From Plantago ovata (Eukaryota > Streptophyta > Magnoliopsida > Lamiales > Plantaginaceae), in the NCBI GenBank assembly GCA_028274465.1, contig CM051455.1, positions 42,921,129-42,985,128 of the forward strand: a DNA stretch of 64,000 nucleotides, given 5' to 3'. Within the stretch, counting starts at the first letter, position 1, and every line of letters begins with the position of its first letter. Positions 55,313-64,000 of the stretch are shown piece by piece. The notes beneath the pieces are model-generated. The model did no database searches. It saw nothing but the letters and a program-made list of their open reading frames with translations, and had not been told where the DNA came from. The translations under genes were made by a program, and so were the position numbers.

Positions 55313-55722
55313 AAGAAGGAATATATGTACATTACTTATGGTCTTAATGTTTTATTCTTTTTAGTCTGAAATAATTTGAAGTGAACTCAATTTAATGGAT
55401 CTAAAGCGAACCGAATTGAAATTAATTATAATATATAAAAATACTAAATAAATCTGAATGATACTGAACTAAACTAATATGAAATATTGTTTTTTCCAGA
55501 TGAAAGTATCAGTACTTAATTAAGTTAACGCCCAACGTCATCGGCTAAAGAATAACCTTTATATGTGTATCCGTCTAGCTATTAGGAGACTTGAACACTG
55601 TTTAATTCATATAGAAAGTTTATTTTTTCACTTATTATCAATTCAGTTCTATCAACTTTATTTAGTTGTTTTATATGATGTAAATAATTATATTTTAACT
55701 TTTTCAAATAAATAAAACATAA
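55313..55722. other. Intergenic spacer
   Basis: AT-rich, no gene recognised. Confidence 0.5.
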
Positions 55723-55724
55723 TA

Positions 55725-56183
55725 CTCCCTCTATTCTTTCACAAACTTCTCAATTTTATTCGAGTTACATTTTTTTAAAGAAAAATGAGTATAAATGGCG
55801 TATTATTTGAATAAAGAATGAAACATTATTATGAGAGGGGTATTGTTCATTTGTTTGAATAAAGAATGGTAAGTGGAGTGGTAAAGTTGTAAATATAGTT
55901 TTTTTTTTCGATTTCTACTAGTATTCGCTTTAGCGACTAATTCGGTCCAGCAATGTCGGACCCTTTTTTGGGGAGCGGCTCCCCATCTGCGCTTTTTACA
56001 TGTACAAGATTCGAATTCGATTTGAGACCTTTATTAAGTGAATTCAAGTCCATTGCCATTTGAGGCAACAATATGTTGACGTAATAATTATAAAAAATAT
56101 TTGTCATGTTTTGAATGAGGAGCTTCTATCATAACGTAAAAAAAAAAAAAAAAAAAAAAAACTTTTAAAATAAATGGAGGGAG
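55725..56183. mobile_element. Stowaway-like MITE (459 bp)
   Basis: Termini CTCCCTCTATT... and ...AATGGAGGGAG form an inverted repeat with one mismatch, flanked by the TA target duplication (55723-55724 and 56184-56185). A long A-run lies at 56139-56161. The central segment (about 55905-56075), with GTCGGACCC and GGGGAGCGGCTCCCC, is unlike the rest and may be a nested insert. Confidence 0.75.
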
Positions 56184-56185
56184 TA

Positions 56186-56577
56186 TACCACATGGTAGGG
56201 TGAGAAGGTGCCACGTTTCAGGAATTGGCAGGCTTATTGAGTTGGCGGGATTAGATTACTTCGAATTGGGGATGCATGCACTTCCGGACGCAAACACCGC
56301 TCGCCATAGTAACGACACATGCATACATTATGTACATTATACGTACTTTAGCAGTTAAATTGGGTTTTTTTACCGGAAGAATCCAAAACGATCGACTTGA
56401 AAACCGACGTCAGTTAATGTTGGACTTTCTCCGCCTCGGAAATTGTGAATTAAATTAACCCAACCCTGGCTGCTAGCTAGCCTACTACTAGAAGACTAAA
56501 GATCCTTCATGATCCTTTTTTTTATATAATTTTAATATTAATTAAAGGTTAATTTTAAAATATAATTGCAACGTCCT
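56186..56577. other. Intergenic spacer
   Basis: No gene seen; the small ORF at 56276-56458 has no recognisable similarity. Confidence 0.45.
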
Positions 56578-56818
56578 CGAAATTTAGAGGTTTAAAGAGG
56601 TTGAGAACGTTATTTATATCAACAAGGTACACCTTTCTTTTCGGGAATCCACATGGAATAACTCTGGAGCAATTCTAGGATGGGTGACATACTGGGAAGT
56701 TCCCGGTACGCGCACGAGTGAGAACAAAGTGCGCGCGGATTAGAACACGTGTTGGTCTGTGAGGCCAACATATCACCCCAGATAGCAGTGTAGGAGTAAC
56801 CGCGCCGATCCTAAGTAT
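56578..56818 (+). mobile_element. 5S-rRNA-like LTR fragment (Cassandra type)
   Basis: TTCTAGGATGGGTGACATACTGGGAAGTTC closely follows the 3' half of plant 5S rRNA (TACTAGGATGGGTGACCTCCTGGGAAGT). It is then followed by GTGAGAACAAAGTGCGC and CGTGTTGGTCTGTGAGGCC, words typical of Cassandra terminal-repeat elements, whose LTRs carry a 5S promoter. No complete 5S gene (no 5' half). Confidence 0.55.
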
Positions 56819-56904
56819 AAAATATTTAATAAATTATATTGTAAAATTAAAATAGAGTAGGGTAGAGGTTAAAATTATGGCTTTTAGTTTCTTAGTGAGA
56901 AAAT

Positions 56905-57095
56905 GTAACATCCCACGACTATTGAGTTGAAAACCTGACGCTTTAGACCAGCAAGTTACTCATGAACTGCTTTTCGAGATAATACGGGAACTTTCTAATA
57001 GGTCACCCATTCTAAAATTGATCTAATGTCAAACATGCTTAACTCTGATATGAGTAGCGTTATTAATATTCCTAAGCCTCGGAGAGTTACAATTT
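56905..57095 (-). mobile_element. Second 5S-rRNA-like fragment, opposite strand
   Basis: Read on the minus strand, AGAGTTAAGCATGTTTGAC...TTTTAGAATGGGTGACCTATTAGAAAGTTCCCGT parallels 5S rRNA AGTTAAGCGTGCTTGGGC...ACTAGGATGGGTGACCTCCTGGGAAGT. The + strand edge reads TGTAACATCCCAC, as LTR-type termini of such elements often do. It lies inverted to 56578-56818. Confidence 0.5.
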
Positions 57096-57405
57096 CACTT
57101 TTTCTAATCACTCTATACTCGTCTATAGTATGAAATACAATGTCTCGTCCCTGATTATTCGTCTTTCGTTCAGGGCAAACGATGCATATCTGTCCATTAG
57201 TAGGTTCTTATATTTTTTATCCCATTGTCCTTTGAACATACCAGAAATTAAGATCAGGTGCTCACAAAAAATTTCATCATCAACTTCTTAGAGCTTGGTA
57301 AGAGTACTAACGAAAGTTTGGATTGAAGGAATGTTTCAAAACACAAATGTAAAAAGATGCAGAAATTAGAGAAAACAAAACATATTTGGGACTATATTCG
57401 ATTTT

Positions 57406-60222
57406 CTAGGTGAGAACAAGACTCTTGCCAAGAATAATGTCATCAGTGGAGAAATCAGCTTCTTTTCTGAAGGTTCCCCTGCCAAAGTCTAGGTTGTATG
57501 AGTCTGTAAGCCCTTCCACCAGATCGTATTCCGGTACCCATCCTAGCACGCTCTTCGCTTTCTCAATCGACGCAAAGAAATGCTGTGTTCATCATCAATA
57601 ACACAACACCAAAGTTACTCAACTAAACTTACATCACACATTATATGAGTTGATCATGATAAATTCCTGCATGCTACTACATACCTGGTCACGGAAAGGA
57701 AACGGCTTCTTTTTGCCAAAATCGAATTCCTTTGGATTGTAATGAATGATCTCAGGCTCAGGGAAACCACCAGCCTGTTAACAGAATCAATTTTTTCATA
57801 AGCAATAGCCAAAGCGGCACAATTTCTAGAAACAAACAATTTGATTAAGTCTGTCGCTGTAGTTTACCTTGGCGCATGCCTTTGCTAATCCATCAAAAGT
57901 GACGTATTTGTCACCAGAAATGTTAAATACTTCCCTGCTTGCCTTCTCGTTACCAAGAACCTTAACGAAAGCCACTGCTAGGTCCTGGAGATTTCCAAGC
58001 AAACACATGGAATTCAGTTTTCCTGTTATGAAGGGGACACAATTGTGTTCCTCCAACCATATATAATATGCATATTGTTGTGTATAGAACAGTAAATGTT
58101 TCTGCCTGAAGAAATCTATTATGTTGTGGATGTGATCTAGTATTGCTTGCGTATGGAGATTTTCACTAACCTTAACATGACCAAGCTGTGTGATTTGGAT
58201 GCCAGAACCAGGAATTGGAATGGGACGACCTGCTTTCAAGCGGTGGAAGAACCATTCTTCGACAGGGTTGTAGTTTAGTGGACCATAGATGTAAACAGGC
58301 CTAATCGAAGTCCAGTTCACGCCTTTGGAGGCTAATAAGTCCTCTGTCTCAAGCTTACCCTTGTGTCTACTCTTTGGATCAACTGCGTCAACCTTCAACA
58401 CACAGACATATAGCTTAACTCAGTCACCCGAAATATCAGAACATGAGGTAAAACACAAACAACATCAGATGCAAATCCCTGCAGTAAGTTATCTATTAGT
58501 CTTGAACGGTTCTAAGAACCATTGTTTCATATTTAGGAAATAAAAGTTTGATTTCTTAACATATATGTAATTTTCTTCCAGATTAAAAGACACAAGTTAA
58601 TAAAATTTTGGATTCGACCCTTTACTCAATCAACACAGGTTCTAAATGCTCCAACTATGAAATGTTAGCAAGCTGATGAAATCATAATGATGATGATGAT
58701 GCTTGAAGTTGAAGGTACTTCTGTATTGTTCATCATTGATTAAGAAAGACCACTGATTTTAGTATCACCCTTTTGAGAAATATTAAAGTAATGATGAAAC
58801 GTCATGGCCCAATAAGTAAAAGATGATGAGAATTATAGAGAGTTAAGTGAAGCAGTTCATCTCTTACCTCAAAATGAGGTGGAAGATCTGTCTTAAGGTA
58901 AACACCAGCTGAAGAGCAGTATATGTACCTGCAAGTTCAGACATACCATGTTGATTGCAGAGTCTCTCAATGAATGATGATGATAATAAATGTACGAAAA
59001 TAATGAAAAAGCTGGAGATATATCTGAGCTAATTATTTTCATTCCCAGAAGCAATTAGGTAAACATTAAATTGACAAAGAGCATATAGAACTGATAGCAA
59101 TTTACAGTGTACTGTCTTCTTTACGTAGTATATATACAAGTTCTCTTTTATGTTAGTGTTTTCACTGGAGAACAGTTGGTAGTTCAGTATCTGATAAATA
59201 TAAAACAGCAGAGATGCTTACTGTTCCAAATTTGGTAAAGCTTCCAATATCGGTTCAACTTCCTCTGCTTCACGCCCTGAATGGATTGAAATATTTACGA
59301 CAGATGATGAGACTTTGTTTTGGGCAAACAAAGCTTTTACAGAATCAGAACAATCAACTGCAATCAAGTGATTCCGTTCTAAATACGCTTCAAAATTAAA
59401 ATAGATCAAAAGCATACATACCATTGATATCATACACTACATCAAATCCTTCTGCTGAGAGGCTGCTCTTGACGAAGTCATAGTCCTTTCGGTCTCCCTT
59501 CAAGTGCTTGATCTATATACACAGGCAAAATGATGGCTCAACATTAGATACTAGGATTGTCTCGATTTGAAGGTATAATTGATATAAACAGATTCTACAA
59601 CTAACATACTTTGGACTTAAACTCAGAAAATTCTTCATCTGGTTCCCCAGGCAATTGTGCAGCAATAGGTGCTTTTCCTCTAGTAAAAAGGTGGACCTGC
59701 AAATCAAATTATTAGTACGAAAACTCATACATTAGACCCAGAGTAACAGTAACTGTGATGTACAAAATGAGCAATGATCAATTTAAAACCTCATGGCCTT
59801 CTTTCACAAGAAGTCTGGTCAGAAACAAGCCAATGAATCGAGTGCCTCCCATGATAAGAATTTTCTTGGAACTCGATGCAGTCACAGTCAATGCTCCTTT
59901 CGGCTTCCATGACTTCCTCTTATACTGCAAAAATGTTGTTCACTTTCATGCTAAAACAAGGCCAAATAGTTCATACATACTCAAGAAGCATAATCAAATG
60001 TATGTGCAATGCCATTAAGCTGAATTATGATTCTTCGAGACAAAAAATTATCATAATCGATTCTACGGCAATCACAGAGTCAAGAATGAAAGTGATGGGC
60101 ATGAAGCAATATAGTACCTGGACAGAGGCAGTGGTAAGTTTGGCGCCATTGAAATCGGAGAAGGAAGAAGAGAGTATGGCGGAAGAAGGTTGTTTGTTCT
60201 GCAAAACCACCATGCTTGTCAT
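57406..60222 (-). CDS. CSP41B: CSP41B, chloroplast stem-loop/RNA-binding protein (complete, 10 exons)
   Basis: Exons (minus): 60222-60118, 59924-59790, 59696-59610, 59512-59422, 59276-59222, 58928-58868, 58392-58171, 57984-57868, 57774-57685, 57582-57406. All have GT/AG borders and consistent phases, giving 379 aa (the Arabidopsis protein is about the same length). The N-terminus with SFSDFNGAKL matches the CSP41B transit peptide. An NAD-epimerase-like Rossmann fold follows with KILIMGGTRFIG (about 56-67). Further marks are GFDVVYDING, YCSSAGVYLK, NWTSIRPVYIYGPLNYNP, EEWFFHRLKAGRPIP, QLGHVKDLA and a C-terminal LDFGRGTFRKEADF. CSP41 proteins are atypical SDR-family chloroplast proteins that bind and stabilise or cleave target RNAs and support plastid transcription and translation. 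The ECH gene lies 0.87 kb upstream on the same strand, as in Arabidopsis. Confidence 0.96.
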
Positions 60223-61094
60223 GATGAAACTGAAGCAATTTGTTGAGCTTCAGAATGTTTGCATGTAGAGTGGAATAGGCCATTTTTATCATTGTATGGG
60301 GTATTAATTTGGTACACTGATCTCTCATTCTTACAATTGGGGATAAGACAATGGCCTTACTCTGACCACAACTTGCTTCATTATATCCACATTTCCTAAG
60401 CCTCTTATTTCAGACATCACCTTTGCCACCTCATATTTTGTTACACCTTTTTAATGACTGGGTTTATCCTCATCTTATATACAGTGACAAACTTGAGATA
60501 GAAACTTCTTAGAGTCTGACAGTCCAGTGATTACTGATTACCATCCCATTATCCAAAAATCCATTTTAAGCTACCATCATTCTCTTTGATTACAAGATTA
60601 AAGAGAATTGCTGATAAACTGATCTACACCTTACCCCTGTTCAAGTATATCCATGCTCAAAACTACTACAGTAGTCACTTCCTCTATTCATTGCAATATT
60701 GCATTATGCTACTAACTCTTACTACTTGCCTCCTACTACGATCACCTACATTTCTATGACTTCACTCCCCCAGGACCATGATTTCAAATTCCAAGCAAAA
60801 TATGCAACAAACTGCAGAATCAGAACATAGTCTTGCCAACAAAAATAAATAAATAAAAGTACGGACAAGGGGATTGATCTGGGCTACCTCATAGATGTAG
60901 TTAAATGTTAAAGCGTGAATGGCATAGAGATTGTCGTCATTTATACATCAAAACTTACAATGTGGTGCAACGATTGGGGAAAAAAAATGTTCCTAACAGC
61001 TGTGGCTTCCCAACTTTCATGTATTACAAAACCTTCACAATTTTACTGTTCTTCTTTTCCTTTTTTTTTTTCTTTCTATATTACTATAAATCCT
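60223..61094. other. CSP41B promoter / ECHIDNA 3' spacer
   Basis: 872 bp between two minus-strand genes, holding the 5' flank of CSP41B and the 3' UTR of ECH. Pyrimidine-rich tract at about 61040-61080. No other gene. Confidence 0.55.
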
Positions 61095-63441
61095 TTAGAC
61101 AAGACTAAATGCAGATTGGATGGTAGACGTGAAGCGAGAAGTGATAGTCTGTGTGGCAAATGCTTGAAGCTGTTTCTTAGCATCTGCAAGAAAGACAAGC
61201 ATGGAGACAACTCAGACACCACAAGCAATAACATGAACACAGATATAACCAGAAGTGAACATTCTGCTTTTTCTAACATGACTTTGTAATAAAAATTGCA
61301 ACAATCTTACTATATCTCTAGAAACACAAACTCGGAGCAGGACCAACAGAAAGATGATATAACGAACCAACAACTCTAATAGTCAACAAGTAATCCACAT
61401 CACACATTAGGTCTGTACAAGGTATCAGTTAACTGAAGAAGCTTAAGATCGGAAAGGCATATTCATACCTTTATGGCACCTAGTGAAGCCGATGATATTA
61501 GCAATGCTCAGTGTCAAACACACACCAACTACAAGAAGATAGTCTGCTTGAAACCTAATGAGAGAGAATATCGCAAAAAAGATCCACACGACAGCCTACA
61601 AAAATAAGAGAATGAAGTAAGTCAATTTCATGAGACTATGGCTACATGCAAATGCCACACATAGAAACCGAAAGGAAGTATGAGCTCTGCCTCGTATGGT
61701 TTTATAACTGTACATAGTGATTTCTACTTTTTTTTTTTTTTTTTTTTAAATCCCTTCCACACCCATAGTCCCGTACTAAGAATTTCAGAAAAAATTCAAC
61801 CCAATCCATTTTTATTATAGTGCAAAATAGTAATATATAATGTGCTTGAGATAGTTTAAATCGAAATTGTGGAAGTTTACTCACTGTTAGGTACAAAGTC
61901 CACCAGAATAGCCATGAATCCTTCTTGTTTATCCGAGCCATGGACTGAAAGGATGGAAATATGCAGTAAATTAAGTTAAGCTAGTGCACTCGAAATCAAA
62001 TTTTGAATGAACTTTAAATTAAATTATTTGGAAAAAAAAAACATCTGAGGTGCTTTCACCTCTTGGTCAAGGCATTCAAATTTCCAGATACTTTCACCAT
62101 CATCATTAATTTCATTCCACCACCTAAGACCCACCAATATGCGTCCACTGACATTCTTGACCACCCAAAAATCAAGAGCAGAAAGAAGTACAGTCACCAC
62201 AAAAATGATGACGAAACTGTCAGAAAACAAAGCTGAGAGAATATAGAAAGCCAAGGCAGCAGCCTGTCAAAAGAAATCAATAGCATTGTGTTAGAATCTG
62301 AATAAGTTAAGAAATCTCATCTAGCCAAAGGTTAGAAAATTGAGATGTACTTGACCTTGAACAGCACATGAAAGAAGCATATCTCTGGATGAGCATAATT
62401 CTCGCTCGCAGACTACAAAAAAACCAAGAACTTCATTTATGAGTGGTATCTTCAGAAGTACAAAATTAACCCCTTTTGTTAACCAAAAGAGTTTCAATTT
62501 TCATTATTCATATGATGGATGGTGATTGAATAATTCCATATCTAACTAAGCTACCTAAGAAAATCACACTTAAGCGACATTTACGGGTCACAATTGAGCC
62601 TCATATAGGCATTGAATAGTCATCAACAAACAGCTTCTAATTCTAACCGTATCAGACTCAGAAACACCCAGTTCAAAACAGACTAAACATGTCATGATTC
62701 TACATATTTAGATATCTCCGAATTGAGTGGATATGAAAAACCGAATGAAACAAATAAAACAAACATTATCACCCAGCTGCTTTGACTAGTTAAATATGAT
62801 TCTTACAATATAAACTCAAGAGGACTTAGGAGCAAATGATTACAAAATATTCAGGCCACCTTCCAACATAAAGAAAAGAAAATAAAAAAATACAGAATTA
62901 CGCGGACACTTTTGTGCAATGCATCAAAATTTATCTCCTGCCAATAGCTCTAACTCCATTCCTATATCCTAGCCGATCTAAGACTCTCTTTACTAAAGAG
63001 TCTTTAGTGTTTTGATCCACAATTTACAAAGAAGAATTCCAAAAAAACAAGTACATTGATCTTTAAAAATTCCCAACAGACGTAACTTATCAGAATAAAT
63101 AGAGATCCAGCTTGTGAAATCTCTACCAGGTAAAATTAAGCGACCAAATGACTGGAATTCAGTCAATCAATCAAAACTGGCATTTCAATTGGATCATAAT
63201 AATATCTAGATTGTAGAGCATCAAAATCTTATAAACCCTAGATTCAACCGATGAACACTATCGAAACCTAAATATCATTAGCTGCTGCAGAGGTAACAAA
63301 TGGATCTCCCAAATTAGCTTAAATGCAATACATGAAATCGGCACACACAAAACAATTGAACCAGTAGCATCTACAAAAATTTGCAATTCAGCTAATGGAG
63401 AGGGGAGAAGAGAAGAAAAAATTCACCGGATTCAGATCCAT
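61095..63441 (-). CDS. ECH: ECHIDNA, TVP23-family trans-Golgi protein (complete, 6 exons)
   Basis: Exons (minus): 63441-63427 (only 15 nt, MDLNP), 62412-62356, 62263-62060, 61944-61885, 61595-61469, 61183-61095 (TAA). All have GT/AG borders and consistent phases, giving 183 aa, close to the 186 aa of Arabidopsis ECH. Family marks: CFFHVLFKAAALAFYIL, FWVVKNVSGRILVGLRWWNE, ARINKKDSWLFWWTLYL, FQADYLLVVGVCL and GFTRCHKDAKK. Four hydrophobic segments (about residues 23-42, 43-60, 105-125, 130-150) make it a small multipass membrane protein. ECH acts with YIP proteins at the trans-Golgi network in secretion of cell-wall polysaccharides and cell elongation. The tiny first exon explains why it is missed by ORF scanning. 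Confidence 0.95.
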
Positions 63442-63819
63442 TTTTTCCGGTAGCTTTCGCCAATCGGTAGCGTCGTCCTTTGGTCGTTTCAGCTGGTCGA
63501 ACAACGAAATTATTATAATTTCTGGATTTTAATTCTCTCTCTCTCGTAGAGATGAAGTTAACTAACTTTGGTTTATTACAAACTGGCCCCTCAAACTTTA
63601 CATATCATCTTACGTACCCCAGTCAAAAAGCGCAAATGCTTTCACTTAAAAATCTAAAGAATCGTGTTTTAGGTGAAATTATCCAGTGACCACCACCATA
63701 TCCTCTCTTTCTTCTCTTCTCTACACCAATCAGCAAAAGGAACCAACCAACAATGGCTGCTTCTTTTCACCTGTAATTCTTCTACAATTGATAAATCAAT
63801 AAACCTTTCTAATCCGATA
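63442..63819. promoter_or_regulatory. Divergent promoter between ECHIDNA and a partial gene
   Basis: 378 bp separate the two start codons. A CT repeat (tctctctctctcg, 63534-63546) lies on the + strand, so GA-rich in the ECH leader. A short upstream ORF begins at about 63752 (ATGGCTGCTTCT) before the + strand start. The compact spacing suggests a shared bidirectional promoter (inference). Confidence 0.5.
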
Positions 63820-64000
63820 ATGGCTGTTTCCATCTTGAAATTCCAACCTCTATTTACGCCGTTGTTCTCTCCGGAGCTGAACAGACCACCTCGCCTGCAT
63901 AATAAAGTCGCTTCAGTTTCAAGAAATCCCATTACTGCACCTTCAGTTTCCTGCAAATTAGATGAGGTTAGTACCTTTCCATTTATTGTATTTCTCTATA
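63820..64000 (+). CDS. First exon of an unidentified gene (cut by window end)
   Basis: ATG at 63820 opens a frame starting MAVSILKFQPLF, rich in Ser, Pro and Arg and poor in acidic residues, the look of a chloroplast transit peptide. A probable splice donor (GATGAG|GTTAGT) is at 63966/63967, giving 49 codons in exon 1. The frame stays open to the window end, so the donor is a guess. Product unknown. Start context (gataATGGCT) is acceptable, and it lies in a divergent arrangement with ECH. Confidence 0.55.
   Translation, partial: MAVSILKFQPLFTPLFSPELNRPPRLHNKVASVSRNPITAPSVSCKLDEVSTFPFIVFLY

Noticed and set aside
56640-56720. Functional 5S rRNA gene
   Set aside because: Only the 3' half of 5S is recognisable and it is mutated; flanks match LTR-type sequence.

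Overview
This is a window of a eudicot nuclear genome. The evidence is spliced plant genes (galactinol synthase, chloroplast CSP41B, ECHIDNA/TVP23, leucine-rich-repeat receptor kinases), a nuclear tRNA-Glu, TTTAGGG-type telomeric motifs, Ty1/copia elements and AT-rich spacers full of small transposons. The species cannot be fixed from sequence alone. No prokaryotic or viral genome is present.

Left part (1-9.6 kb): gene-poor. It holds a Stowaway-like MITE end, RNase H-like and LINE remnants, a broken copy of a defensin-like (DEFL) gene and several degenerate tandem repeats. Receptor-kinase cluster (9.6-40.4 kb): three non-RD LRR receptor kinases of the FLS2/EFR/Xa21 type (subfamily XII) plus one orphan exon. 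Copy A (9637-18223) is dead: its LRR domain is contracted, it carries a frameshift, and its ATP-binding loop is split by a copia element that itself contains a younger gag-only LTR element. Copy B (25754-28881) is intact except for two one-base deletions near its N-terminus. Copy C (31733-34885) is complete, encoding 1002 aa in two exons. All three share a promoter block with a TATA box. A two-exon, eight-cysteine secreted DEFL gene, absent from a plain ORF scan, lies between A and B (19440-19801, minus). A 2.3-kb Mutator-like element full of microsatellites and telomere-like repeats precedes B, and a composite MITE pair precedes C. An apparently intact 5.4-kb Tnt1/Tork-like copia element lies about 140 bp beyond C.

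Right part (40.4-64 kb): tRNA-Glu(CTC), a tRNA-derived SINE, galactinol synthase 1 (+), an HSP70 pseudogene bracketed by 270-bp direct repeats, galactinol synthase 2 (-), a foldback element, a Stowaway MITE, 5S-rRNA-like (Cassandra-type) fragments, CSP41B (-, 10 exons, 379 aa), ECHIDNA (-, 6 exons, 183 aa) and the first exon of an unidentified gene (+). The neighbourhood ECH - CSP41B - galactinol synthase matches the order of Arabidopsis At1g09330-At1g09340-At1g09350, which suggests conserved microsynteny.

Functionally, galactinol synthases feed raffinose-family oligosaccharide synthesis, CSP41B works on chloroplast RNA, ECHIDNA works in the trans-Golgi network, and the receptor kinases and DEFL peptide are typical of fast-evolving recognition and defence clusters. 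Splice sites were inferred by eye from GT/AG signals, reading phase and family similarity; no alignment program was run.
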